A stretch of DNA of 64,000 nucleotides from Candidatus Brachythrix odensensis (lineage in GTDB: Bacteria > Chloroflexota > Anaerolineae > J036 > Brachytrichaceae), in assembly GCA_016714465.1 (NCBI GenBank), contig JADKDT010000017.1, positions 17,770 to 81,769 on the forward strand, written 5' to 3'. This document shows positions 42,285-52,975 of this stretch, one piece after another. The translations under genes were made by a program, and so were the position numbers. Under the pieces are notes generated by a model. The model searched no databases. It had not been told where the DNA came from and worked only from the letters and a program-made list of their open reading frames with translations. Positions within the stretch are counted from its first letter, which is position 1. Each line of letters opens with the position of its first letter.

Positions 42285-42333
42285 GAAGCGAAATGCCCCG
42301 TCCCGGCATAGCCGGGACGGGGCATTTCGCTTC
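42285..42333. terminator. Perfect hairpin upstream of the toxin-antitoxin operon
   Basis: 23-bp perfect arms around an ATA loop, 15 bp downstream of the secreted protein gene's stop (same strand), and about 100 bp upstream of the antitoxin promoter. Confidence 0.6.
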
Positions 42334-42347
42334 TAGAAACTGTTTCG

Positions 42348-43847
42348 TTAACGCACAAACCGCAGCGAATAGGTGTCAAAGCGGAAGCGGACGTTGGCGG
42401 CATCACGCAGCTCAAGCACCGCGCCGCGGGCTGAGACGATGCGGAGTGACCCGCGCGCGCCGGCCGGCCGAAAAACCTTGAACTGCTCCCCGCCAGAGAA
42501 AGGCTGCCACACGCCGCGCGAATCATCCCGGCGGAACACGGCCAGCGCAGCCACCTTTGCGCCGCTCTCATCCCGGCGCGTGCCGGCATAGACGATGGTC
42601 CGAATCGCGCCAATGCGGCGCTGCCAGGCATTGTTGCCGATGAACTGGCTGGCCGGCAGGGGCGGCGTTGCCTCGGCCAGGAGATAGCCCCAGCCCAGCG
42701 CGCGGCCGGACGGTCGGGCGAAGCTCGTCTTGGGAATCGCGCTGGCCCGGAAGGACGTATCCCAGGCCTCCCACGAGATGTCCGTGGGCGGGCCAATCGG
42801 TTGCGCGACCAACGGATTGCTCGCCAGCGCCGTGTTCATCTGCTCCCAACCTTCCTGAGGCGTGTTGTCGATCCTGATCGCCTCGCATTCGGCCTGATTG
42901 CCGCGCTCGTTGCAGGCCTGCCACTGGGTCATCACCCCGGCAAAGCGCATATCCTTCCCGGTCCAGGTCTTGACCGACAGCGCCACCGTCTTCCACTGCC
43001 GGGCATTCGTGCCGCTGGTCAGATAGATTTCGGGCAGCGCGGTCGCGATGGGATTGCCACCCGAGACATACCAGATATCTCCGATCGTCCAGCCTCCACC
43101 TGTGATGGTGCTCAGGGCCGGCGCGCCGCTGGTCGGACAGCCGTCGCAGGAGCCGAAGTTGAGCAGCGGACGCCGTGCCACGGAGGCATACCCATCGACC
43201 CAGGCCCGGGTGGGGATCGGCCCGTAGAAACCCGGCTCGGCGTCAATCGCGCCGACGACGTTGATGACGCTGGCATACGGCGCCGCCGCAACCGAGTCCG
43301 CGACCCGATTGACCATCAGACCCCATTCGCGGCCGTGATTGCTTCCCGTCGCGCCCCGATAGTTGTTTGTTCCCAGCCCTACCGTAATCGGGATCCCGGG
43401 CGGGACGCAGTTCGCGTAGCCGGTCATGAAGTTGCGGGCCGCGATTTCGACCTGGCCCAGGGTCGCCAACTCCGCAGCGAAGTAGTAGACGCCGGGGACC
43501 TGTACGCCGCCGCCCAGGGTGACGGTGTACGGTTGTCCGAACGCCAGGACGATAATCCCCGATGTCGCGGCCTGGCCCGCCGCGCAGCCCCACGCGTTAA
43601 GCCGCGAGGGGATCAACGAGTCGACGTAGCGCGACGTGGTCGGCCCGGTCGGAATCGGCCCGACGGCGCCGAACACCGGCAGGTAAAGGGTGCGCGAGGG
43701 CGCCTGAGTAGCGCCAAGACCAATCGCAGCCACCTCGCCGCGCGGGACATCGGCATCAGATGCGCGAGCTGATCCGTTCAGAATAAAGATCGCGATTGCG
43801 GTAACCGCCATCAGTCCAGGAAGAATTGACAGTGCGCGTCTCATCAC
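42348..43847 (-). CDS. Secreted protein of unknown function with LPVFGAVGPI motif
   Basis: Exported protein of 499 residues. A signal peptide (about 1-30, ALSILPGLMAVTAIAIFIL) is followed by RTLYLPVFGAVGPIPTGPTT. The body contains Trp/Tyr/Gly-rich beta segments such as SGIIVLAFGQPYTV, YNVAAEL-like YYFAAELATLGQVEIA, TVGLGTNNYRGATGSNHG and GAIDAEPGFYGPIPTRAWV. The stretch around AWVDGYASVARRPLLNFGSCDGC suggests a TIM-barrel-like glycosidase fold, but I see no assured catalytic pair. Four Cys could form disulfides. The start overlaps the hemW stop, so both are in one operon. Function unknown. Confidence 0.75.
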   Translation of the reverse strand: MMRRALSILPGLMAVTAIAIFILNGSARASDADVPRGEVAAIGLGATQAPSRTLYLPVFGAVGPIPTGPTTSRYVDSLIPSRLNAWGCAAGQAATSGIIVLAFGQPYTVTLGGGVQVPGVYYFAAELATLGQVEIAARNFMTGYANCVPPGIPITVGLGTNNYRGATGSNHGREWGLMVNRVADSVAAAPYASVINVVGAIDAEPGFYGPIPTRAWVDGYASVARRPLLNFGSCDGCPTSGAPALSTITGGGWTIGDIWYVSGGNPIATALPEIYLTSGTNARQWKTVALSVKTWTGKDMRFAGVMTQWQACNERGNQAECEAIRIDNTPQEGWEQMNTALASNPLVAQPIGPPTDISWEAWDTSFRASAIPKTSFARPSGRALGWGYLLAEATPPLPASQFIGNNAWQRRIGAIRTIVYAGTRRDESGAKVAALAVFRRDDSRGVWQPFSGGEQFKVFRPAGARGSLRIVSARGAVLELRDAANVRFRFDTYSLRFVR

Positions 43848-44992
43848 ACAAACATCCGAAAGACATGGTTGCTGAGGAAGCGGCCCTTTTCGGTCAGGCG
43901 CGCGCCATCCGCATCCACTGTCACCAGGCCCCGCTTCTGTCCGTCTGTCAGGGCGTCGGCAAAGAACGTCGTCATCGGCGCACCGTAGCGCGCCTCGAAC
44001 CGGGCATGGGTCATGCCCTCTTGCAGCAGGCGCATGCCCAGCATCATGGTTTCGCCGCGCGACATGCGCGGGTCGATGTCCTCATGCGACTGCTCGACCG
44101 CGCCGGCCCGGATGGCCTCCGCGCTTAGGCTAGCCCGTTCGATGTAGTCGGCCGGCCGCCGGGCGTTCCACCAGCGCCGATCGATCGAACTGGAGTGCGC
44201 GCCCGCGCCGAGCCCATAGTATGGCTCATTTCGCCAGTAGATGAGGTTGTGGGCGCAAGCCCGGCCGGGCCGGCTCCAGTTGCTGATCTCGTAGTGCGCG
44301 TAGCCCGCTTCGCCCATGCGCGCCTCGGCATGGTCGTACATGTCCGCCGCCGCGTCGGGATCAGGCAAAGGCAGCGCGCCGCGCCGGGTCAGGTCCTGCA
44401 AGGGGGTGCCCGGCTCGATGGTGAGGGCATACAACGAAATGTGATCGGGCGCCAGGGCCAGCGCCGCGTCGAGGGTGCGCCGCCACGTCTCGAGCCCCTG
44501 ATGGGGCAGGCCAAAGATGAGATCGAGGCTGACGTTGTCAAATCCGGCCGCGCGGGCCAAATCGATGGCGGTTGCGACTTCAGCCCAGCCGTGCTCACGC
44601 CCCAGCAAGGCGAGCTCGGCCGGATCGGCGCTCTGCGCGCCAAAAGACAGGCGGTTGGCGCCAACATCCCTGAGCGCGCGCAGGCTTTCGAGGGTGACCG
44701 TGCCCGGGTTGCATTCGATCGTGGTCTCGGCTCCGGGCCGCATGTCGAAGACGTCATGACAGGTCTGGATGAGGCGGCCAAGTTGTTCGGCGGACAAGAG
44801 CGAGGGCGTGCCGCCACCGAAGAAGATCGTGTGCGCGGCGGGGCGGGCGCCACCTGCCCGGGCAACGATCTCGCGGGCCAGCGCCTGGGTATAGGGTTCG
44901 TACAGATCGTTCAGGCCGACATAGGTGTTGAAGTCGCAGTAACTGCACCGGTGCCGGCAGAATGGGATGTGCAGATAGAGTCCGGTCTGCAT
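43844..44992 (-). CDS. hemW: HemW-type radical SAM protein (coproporphyrinogen oxidase-like)
   Basis: Radical SAM protein of 382 residues, HemW group, thought to act as heme chaperone rather than coproporphyrinogen oxidase. It begins MQTGLYLHIPFCRHRCSYCDF with C-x3-C-x2-C. FFGGGTPSLLSAEQL, TIECNPGTVT and NRLSFGAQSADP follow, then the C-terminal HemN_C region (EDIDPRMSRGETMMLGMRLL). The N-terminal extension and the extra Cys of true HemN are lacking, which favours HemW. TATAGT ends 10 nt before the ATG. Confidence 0.92.
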   Translation of the reverse strand: MQTGLYLHIPFCRHRCSYCDFNTYVGLNDLYEPYTQALAREIVARAGGARPAAHTIFFGGGTPSLLSAEQLGRLIQTCHDVFDMRPGAETTIECNPGTVTLESLRALRDVGANRLSFGAQSADPAELALLGREHGWAEVATAIDLARAAGFDNVSLDLIFGLPHQGLETWRRTLDAALALAPDHISLYALTIEPGTPLQDLTRRGALPLPDPDAAADMYDHAEARMGEAGYAHYEISNWSRPGRACAHNLIYWRNEPYYGLGAGAHSSSIDRRWWNARRPADYIERASLSAEAIRAGAVEQSHEDIDPRMSRGETMMLGMRLLQEGMTHARFEARYGAPMTTFFADALTDGQKRGLVTVDADGARLTEKGRFLSNHVFRMFV

Positions 44993-45002
44993 GGGACGGG
45001 CG

Positions 45003-45008
45003 ACTATA
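45003..45008 (-). promoter_or_regulatory. -10 box (TATAGT), near-leaderless hemW
   Basis: TATAGT ends 10 nt before ATG 44992; no Shine-Dalgarno site is visible in between. Confidence 0.4.
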
Positions 45009-45020
45009 GCGTATAGCGGT

Positions 45021-45061
45021 GGCCACGCGGGTCAAGCGCTGTGCGCTTGGCCCGCGCGGCC
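45021..45061. terminator. Hairpin between hemW 5' end and the beta-helix protein gene
   Basis: 19-nt arms with two mismatches (GGCCACGCGGGTCAAGCGC against its near-complement). It directly follows the stop of the 1189-residue protein on the minus strand. Confidence 0.55.
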
Positions 45062-48000
45062 TATCTTGAAACGAATGGCAGATACGCCTTGAGGCCGCCC
45101 ACCTGGATCGTCGTCTCCCACATCGCCTCCCCGCCGAAGTTTGAGGCGACCACCCGTACCCGTTTCTCGCCGGTCAGTGAGGCCCAGTTCAGGACGCGGG
45201 TGGAGGTCGTGCCGCCGCCAATGTCCGCGGGTGGGGCGAGGCTGGTGGCAGACCAGACGTAATCGACCGAGGCCGTCACGTCAGGTAGTTTGCCCAAGAA
45301 CGAGAAGCCCGTCGTCACGGTGATGGTCACGCTCTTGCCCTTGGCAATCTGGGCAGGCGGCGGCGTGACGGGGCCGACACTGGCCACGCCGCCATCGGCA
45401 TATAGTCGCGACAGGCGAGTGCTTGTCCCGGCCTCGTACTGCGCGATCGTGCCGTAGTTGCGGCTGGTGCTGATCGTCCGTAAACCCTGCGTGCTCGTCA
45501 AGGCCGCGGGCAACGTGAACGTCCAGTCGCCCGTCACGGTGCTGGTTGCAACGCCCAACGATTGCAGGCTTTCAGTCACGCCATCGCGGTCCTCCAGGAA
45601 AACCTCGATCAGGCAGAACGGGCAGGTGCTGTCGATCGGGGGCAGATTGCCCGGCGGAAACCCCGGAATGCCATTCGTGCCCTGCACCGCCGTTCCGAGG
45701 ATCGATGTCACCCGGCCCGGATTGAAGTAGGCCAGCGCATTCGGCACGGTCGGCCCAAACACGATCGGGGAGGCGCTGTTCAGGATCAGGTTGCCTCGGT
45801 AGGTGTTGCCATTCCCGCCGATGATGTCCTGAAGGTGATTGATGGCCGCGGCGCGGCGGGTGAAGATCACGTTGTCGCGAAGCGTTGAGAACTCGCTGCT
45901 GTTGCGGATGCCCTCGCCGCAGGTGCCGGCGTCGGCCCCCAGCGCGTCGCGACCGATGTAGTTATTCTGGACCAGAAAGTCACCGACCGAACCCAACTGC
46001 AGGGCGATGCCCTGGGTGGTATTCGGATCGGCGCTCTCGATGAGCAGCCCGGCGATGATGTTGCGGTCGGCGGCATTTGGCCCGCCAATCTGATGCCGCT
46101 TGCCGAAGACCTGAATCCCCCACCCACCCAGGCAGTTGCCACTGCCCGGCGCGAAGGCGCACGGGTTGTTCGGATCCGGCGGCGCCGGGATCGTGCCATC
46201 GGCCCGCGTTCCGATGTAGTTGCCGACAACCCACGAGTCCTCGCCGCGCAGTGTGATCGCGGAGGCGCGCGAGCCGGCGATGCGGTTGTTGCGGATCACG
46301 TTACGGAAGGACGCCGCGGCGTCCTGGATCGTCGCGTCGTTCTCGGCCGTCTTGTTGCCGTTGTGGAAGTAGACGTTGAGGCCGTCGGGGGTCAACCCGA
46401 GCCAGTTCGCCTCGACGAAGTTGTCGCTGTCATTCAGCACGATGCCAAAGCCCATCAGACCCAATCCGCGCAGGATGTTGCGGTCATCGTCGACCACCAG
46501 GATCTGGGTCGAGGCCGTGCCTGAGATCATGATGGTCGGGCCCGTCGTACGGCCGCCGATGTTGGTCCGCTGGGTGTGCCCGTCGATGCTGATGTCACCG
46601 CCCTCGAGATTGCGCAGGGTCGAGTTGTTGGTCAGGTTGATCTGCCAGGCCTGCTGCGCGGCAAGATACCCGGTGTCGGTGGTTGGGATCTTGAACGAGA
46701 TCAGCACGGGGCGCGCCGCGGCCGGGACCGTGCGCGCCTCGACCACCGCCCGGCGCAGGGTGCACTCGCCCGGATAGGCGGTTTGGCCCGTCCCGGGCGT
46801 GGTATAGCAGGTCTGCGACAGGCTTGTGCTCGGGTCGCTGGTCTTTGTCACCGTGATCACGGTTTTGTAGACCGGCGATGGAAACGCCGGTATCGCGCGC
46901 GGAGCAAGGGTTGGGTAGGCGGGCGGCGTCTGCGGGGTGACGGCCGGCGGGGCCGTGTTGTCCATCGGACCATACGGCGTGTACATCCGCAGCGACAGGC
47001 GGGTCGTCGTGCCAGCCGGGAACCCCTGGATTTGATTGACGGCGACCGTTGTGCTGCTGGTCCGGATGCCCTGATTGGCCTGCAGCGGCGCGGCCAGAGT
47101 GAAGGTGAACGCGCCCGTACTGGTCGCGGTGATGACGCCCAGCGACTTCAGCGCGTCGTCGTGATCATCAAGCGTGTCGAGGAAGAGCTCGATCACGCAG
47201 CCGTTGCATGCGCTATTGACCGGCAACCCGGGCGCGGGCGGCTGCCCGGGATCGCCGGCCGCGCCAATTACGGTCCGGCTGACGATCAAGGTGATCTTGG
47301 CCGGGTTGAAGTAGGCGTATCCGTCGGCGACCGACGGGTAGAAGTAGATGGCCTCGACCGACTGGCTGATGATGTTCCCTCGCATCAGGTTGTTGCCCAG
47401 GGTCTGGGTGATGAGGGTGGAACCGCGCAGCCCGATCGCGCCGGTATCAGCTTCCTGGCCCGGCGGGGCGATCACGGTATCGCCATTGGTGATGCCCGCC
47501 CGGACGATGCGGTTGGCCAGCACCTGATTGCGGGCGTCGGTGAGGACGATCCCGTTGCCGCAGGTGCCGACGGGTTTGCCAGCACTGTCGACGCCGATCA
47601 CATTGTTGCGAACGATGTTGTCACCGTCCTCGAGGGTGATGGCGGTCAGCGGCGTGTTGAGCGGATCGTCGCTGGCCGAGAGCAGGCCGGCGATGCGGTT
47701 ACTCTCAATGACGTTGAAGCCGTTGTAGGCGACGATGCCGGCCCCGCCAAACCAGTTGTTGAATCGCGCGTTGGCTTTGCACCAGCGGGCGGGATCGATC
47801 GTCGGCACGGTTCCATCGCCGCGCGTGCCGATCTGATTCGATTGCGCGAGACCGCTTTGTCCGCGCAGGGTGATGGCATTTGTGCGCGAGCCGGTGATGG
47901 TGTTATTCCGGTAGATATTCCGGCGACTGGCCTCGGCCTCGCCCACGTTGGCCCGCGGATCGGCCGACGGATTGTTGTTGATGACAAAGACGCTCTGCCC

Positions 48001-48630
48001 GTCGGAGGTCAGGCCCATCCAATTGTTCTCGAAGACGTTGTCACTGGCGTTGAAGAGCACCGAGAGATACTGAAAGGCGATCCCCCGAATCGTGTTGAAG
48101 CCGTCATTGACGATCAGGCGATCGGCGACCGCCGAGCCGTGCAGGATGACCTTGGGGCCGCTGCTCCGGCCGCCGGGCTGGGTGCTGCCGTCCAGGGTGA
48201 TCTGCCCACCCGCCAAATCGCGCAGATCGCTGCTGGCGGTCTCGGTGATCTTGATCGTCCAGAAGTGCGGGCTGGGCGGACTGTCCGACTCGGCCGCCGG
48301 CAGGTTGAAGGCGATCAGGAGCGGGCGCTGGCCGGACGATGCCGCGCGGGCCTCGACGATGGCCCGACGCAACGTGCATTGAGCCGGTGGCGAGGCAATG
48401 CAGGTCTCGGACATGCTGGTCGTCAGGTCCGCGACGGTTGTTACAGTGATGGTCTTGGCGTAGGCGACTTCAGGCGCGCTCGGCGCCTCTGGCGGCAGGG
48501 CGAGGCTGAGACTCGCCATCCGGTCGTCGGCCGACGCGGATGCGTTCGTCGGGCTGATCCCCGCGTTCAACCCCCACACCACGAGCGCGCAAACAAGGCT
48601 GCAAACACCGACCCTGTACTTCGAGGACAT
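45061..48630 (-). CDS. Large secreted protein with two CSLREA/parallel beta-helix modules and AYLPFVSR C-terminus
   Basis: Exported protein of 1189 residues with a signal peptide (about 1-35). Two homologous halves follow. Each starts with a CSLREA-like motif: ITVTTVADLTTSMSETCIAS with CTLRRAIVEARA, and ITVTKTSDPSTSLSQTCYTT with CTLRRAVVEART. Each continues into a right-handed beta-helix built of N-rich turns (RNNTITGSRTNAITLRGQ, SNRIAGLL; IRNNRIAGSRASAITLRGED, NIIAGLLIES), and ends in an Ig-like segment (GVITATSTGAFTFTLAA; GVATSTVTGDWTFTLPA). The last 100 residues contain IAKGKSVTITVTTGFSFLG, and the chain ends LKAYLPFVSR. The internal duplication is clear. It is probably a surface-exposed adhesin or carbohydrate-binding protein. 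GGAAGAAG precedes the ATG, so this gene is not leaderless. Confidence 0.85.
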   Translation of the reverse strand: MSSKYRVGVCSLVCALVVWGLNAGISPTNASASADDRMASLSLALPPEAPSAPEVAYAKTITVTTVADLTTSMSETCIASPPAQCTLRRAIVEARAASSGQRPLLIAFNLPAAESDSPPSPHFWTIKITETASSDLRDLAGGQITLDGSTQPGGRSSGPKVILHGSAVADRLIVNDGFNTIRGIAFQYLSVLFNASDNVFENNWMGLTSDGQSVFVINNNPSADPRANVGEAEASRRNIYRNNTITGSRTNAITLRGQSGLAQSNQIGTRGDGTVPTIDPARWCKANARFNNWFGGAGIVAYNGFNVIESNRIAGLLSASDDPLNTPLTAITLEDGDNIVRNNVIGVDSAGKPVGTCGNGIVLTDARNQVLANRIVRAGITNGDTVIAPPGQEADTGAIGLRGSTLITQTLGNNLMRGNIISQSVEAIYFYPSVADGYAYFNPAKITLIVSRTVIGAAGDPGQPPAPGLPVNSACNGCVIELFLDTLDDHDDALKSLGVITATSTGAFTFTLAAPLQANQGIRTSSTTVAVNQIQGFPAGTTTRLSLRMYTPYGPMDNTAPPAVTPQTPPAYPTLAPRAIPAFPSPVYKTVITVTKTSDPSTSLSQTCYTTPGTGQTAYPGECTLRRAVVEARTVPAAARPVLISFKIPTTDTGYLAAQQAWQINLTNNSTLRNLEGGDISIDGHTQRTNIGGRTTGPTIMISGTASTQILVVDDDRNILRGLGLMGFGIVLNDSDNFVEANWLGLTPDGLNVYFHNGNKTAENDATIQDAAASFRNVIRNNRIAGSRASAITLRGEDSWVVGNYIGTRADGTIPAPPDPNNPCAFAPGSGNCLGGWGIQVFGKRHQIGGPNAADRNIIAGLLIESADPNTTQGIALQLGSVGDFLVQNNYIGRDALGADAGTCGEGIRNSSEFSTLRDNVIFTRRAAAINHLQDIIGGNGNTYRGNLILNSASPIVFGPTVPNALAYFNPGRVTSILGTAVQGTNGIPGFPPGNLPPIDSTCPFCLIEVFLEDRDGVTESLQSLGVATSTVTGDWTFTLPAALTSTQGLRTISTSRNYGTIAQYEAGTSTRLSRLYADGGVASVGPVTPPPAQIAKGKSVTITVTTGFSFLGKLPDVTASVDYVWSATSLAPPADIGGGTTSTRVLNWASLTGEKRVRVVASNFGGEAMWETTIQVGGLKAYLPFVSR

Positions 48631-48705
48631 GGGACTTCTTCCTTTCCCCCCGCGACTACACGATGTGACTCGTCCGAGTTGATTGTGACATGTTTCACAA
48701 ATAGC

Positions 48706-48760
48706 GCGGGATCGAACGGGTGGACGGCGGCATTAACGTCGCCTACCCGTTCGAACCCGC
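48706..48760. repeat. Imperfect palindrome between divergent genes
   Basis: GCGGGATCGAACGGGT pairs with ACCCGTTCGAACCCGC around about 23 nt. It lies between two divergent 5' ends, immediately upstream of a TACCAT box. Confidence 0.55.
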
Positions 48761-48762
48761 GA

Positions 48763-48768
48763 TACCAT
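48763..48768 (+). promoter_or_regulatory. -10 box (TACCAT), leaderless hypothetical gene
   Basis: TACCAT ends 7 nt before ATG 48776. Confidence 0.4.
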
Positions 48769-48775
48769 ACGGCCA

Positions 48776-49480
48776 ATGCCCAGCGGCCCGATCGGCACCC
48801 TGCGCGAGAGCCCCCTTCACGCTGCGCTGAAGGCGTATTTCGCCCAGCCGGATGACGAGCTGGAAGCCAAGGTCGAGGGCTACTGGATCGACATCCGCCG
48901 GCCGGTACCCCTTGGGGCCGACCAGCTGATCGAGATTCAGACCCGTAACTTCAGCGCGATGAAGGACAAGGTCCTTGACCTGTCCGAGCGATATCCTCTG
49001 CATATCGTGCACCCCATCCCGGCTGAAAAGTGGCTGGTCCGCCTTGACGGCAACAATCAGGTTGTCTCGCGCCGAAAATCGCCGCAGCGCGGCCACTTCG
49101 CGATGATCTTCGATGAGCTGGTCAGCTTTCCCCACGTCTTCACCCGCCAGAACCTCACCCTCGAGGTTGTCCTCACTCGCGAGGAAGAGATTCGCAAAGA
49201 GCAGACGCCGAAACGCAAGCGGCGCTGGGCAAAACCATACCGCTCAATCGAGCGGCGTTTGCTGGACATCGTAAACAGGCGGATCTTCGAGGAGCCGGCC
49301 GATTTGCTCACCCTGCTCCCGCCTGGCCTGTCACCAGCCTTCACAAACCGCGAGTTGGCCGATGCCTGGGACAAACCGATCTGGCTGGCCCAGCGCGCCA
49401 CATATTGCCTGACCGCGATGGGGGCGCTAACGAAAGGGGACAAACGGGGAAATTCGTTTGTGTTTGAGCGAAGCGCGTAG
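48776..49480 (+). CDS. Conserved hypothetical protein, nuclease-like layout
   Basis: Protein of 234 residues. The N-terminus SGPIGTLRESPLHAALKAYF, then DDELEAKVEGYWIDIRRP and DQLIEIQTRNFSAMKDKVLDL, has the D-x(n)-E-x-Q layout of PD-(D/E)XK-type nucleases (Asp in YWIDI, Glu/Gln in IEIQT). The middle (PLHIVHPIPAEKWLVRLD, RRKSPQRGHFAMIFDELVSF) and the C-terminal helix-turn-helix-like part (ELADAWDKPIWLAQRATYCL) are conserved in similar proteins that I recall from related bacteria. No function is known. It is transcribed alone. Confidence 0.75.
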   Translation: MPSGPIGTLRESPLHAALKAYFAQPDDELEAKVEGYWIDIRRPVPLGADQLIEIQTRNFSAMKDKVLDLSERYPLHIVHPIPAEKWLVRLDGNNQVVSRRKSPQRGHFAMIFDELVSFPHVFTRQNLTLEVVLTREEEIRKEQTPKRKRRWAKPYRSIERRLLDIVNRRIFEEPADLLTLLPPGLSPAFTNRELADAWDKPIWLAQRATYCLTAMGALTKGDKRGNSFVFERSA

Positions 49481-49493
49481 CAGCCTCGCGGAA

Positions 49494-49600
49494 GGATCTA
49501 TCCGCAGATTTCGCAGATTTCGGCAGATTATTGGCATTTTTTCGTGATCCCCAAGACAGCCCAATCGGCGAGAATCGGCGTAATCTGCGGATGGATTCCT
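49494..49600. repeat. Dispersed inverted repeat of the GCAGATT type (copy 4)
   Basis: Outer arms AGGATCTATCCGCAGATT and AATCTGCGGATGGATTCCT with imperfect inner pairing. It ends 10 bp before the -10 box of the phosphoglucomutase gene. Confidence 0.85.
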
Positions 49601-49610
49601 CCAATCGCCG

Positions 49611-49616
49611 TACAAT
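49611..49616 (+). promoter_or_regulatory. -10 box (TACAAT), leaderless pgm
   Basis: TACAAT ends 9 nt before ATG 49626. Confidence 0.45.
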
Positions 49617-49625
49617 TCCGCCACC

Positions 49626-52156
<2,531 letters not shown>

Positions 52157-52176
52157 AAGTCGTCCTGGAAATCGTT

Positions 52177-52223
52177 GGCGAAATCGCAATCCCCGCGCGA
52201 AGCGCGGGGATTGCGATTTCGCC
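52177..52223. repeat. Family-A palindromic element (copy 4)
   Basis: 22-bp perfect arms, inverted loop (GAA instead of TTC), core ATCCCCGCGC. It is preceded by CTAGAAGTCGTCCTGGAAAT, matching the left flank of copies 1-3, and followed by CTTCTAGG. Lies between convergent genes. Confidence 0.88.
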
Positions 52224-52231
52224 GGCTGCTT

Positions 52232-52975
52232 CTAGGCCGGATTCCAAACCACCACATCAATCCGCCGGACGAAGTGCAACAACGGCGGCGCGTGCGGCAG
52301 CGCAATGCCAACGGGGTTCGTCATCGTATTCATCTCGATTTCGGCCTCGGCCAATTGCAGCGGCCAGGCCGGATGCTCGATCTCAGCCCGCTGCAGGGGC
52401 GCGTTCCGGATGTAGGTCTGATCGTTGGTCGGCAAGCCTTGTATGTATAGACAATAGCGGGCGGTCAGAAACCACTCGAGCGAACCGGGCTGGGCGTTGA
52501 AAACCGGGCCCGCCGGCCGATAGCGCAGGCGCAGCTCAGCCGGGCGAGCTCCCGAATGAATGCGCCGACTGGCGTAGGCGATCCCCTCTGACGTCTCGGA
52601 CAGGGCTATCGCCGCGTGGTAATACGGCAGGTGAAACCAGGCGCGGGCGATCGAAACCGCCAGACGATTGCCGGCGTCCAACGAGAAGAACCAAACTCCA
52701 GGCCTGCCATCACGCACAACGTAGGTACGCACATTGAGCTCGGGAAAAGCCGACAGACCGGGCATCGCGGGGACAAAGCGGGGCGCCACGTCGCTCATCC
52801 GAAACGGCACGACCGCGATCCAGGCGCTGCCATCATACGTATCGAGCTCCAACCCGGGCGGGATGAGCGGCCGCAGCACGTCGGCCGGCACCCGCCAATG
52901 CATGAAAAGCAGGTCATGCCAGGACTGGCGCATGACCCAGGGCGTGGCAGGCTTGGGATAGGGGCGGTGCGTCAT
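52232..52975 (-). CDS. DUF2071 family protein (YqjF-like)
   Basis: Protein of 247 residues with the DUF2071 pattern: MRQSWHDLLFMHWRVPADVL, RPLIPPGLELDTYDGSAWIA, VVPFRMSDVAPRFVPAMPG, FPELNVRTYVV and GVWFFSLDAGNRLAV, with the C-terminal SLEWFLTARYCLYI. The fold resembles acetoacetate decarboxylase-like beta barrels; no reaction has been assigned. The ATG overlaps the stop of the upstream lyase gene by four bases, so it is the last gene of a three-gene operon. Confidence 0.9.
   Translation of the reverse strand: MTHRPYPKPATPWVMRQSWHDLLFMHWRVPADVLRPLIPPGLELDTYDGSAWIAVVPFRMSDVAPRFVPAMPGLSAFPELNVRTYVVRDGRPGVWFFSLDAGNRLAVSIARAWFHLPYYHAAIALSETSEGIAYASRRIHSGARPAELRLRYRPAGPVFNAQPGSLEWFLTARYCLYIQGLPTNDQTYIRNAPLQRAEIEHPAWPLQLAEAEIEMNTMTNPVGIALPHAPPLLHFVRRIDVVVWNPA

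Noticed and set aside
46576..48855. 759-residue open frame antisense to the beta-helix protein gene
   Set aside because: It is the complement of a high-GC coding frame; its translation is Arg/Gly-rich with no domain, while the opposite strand has a signal peptide, CSLREA motifs and a clear internal duplication.
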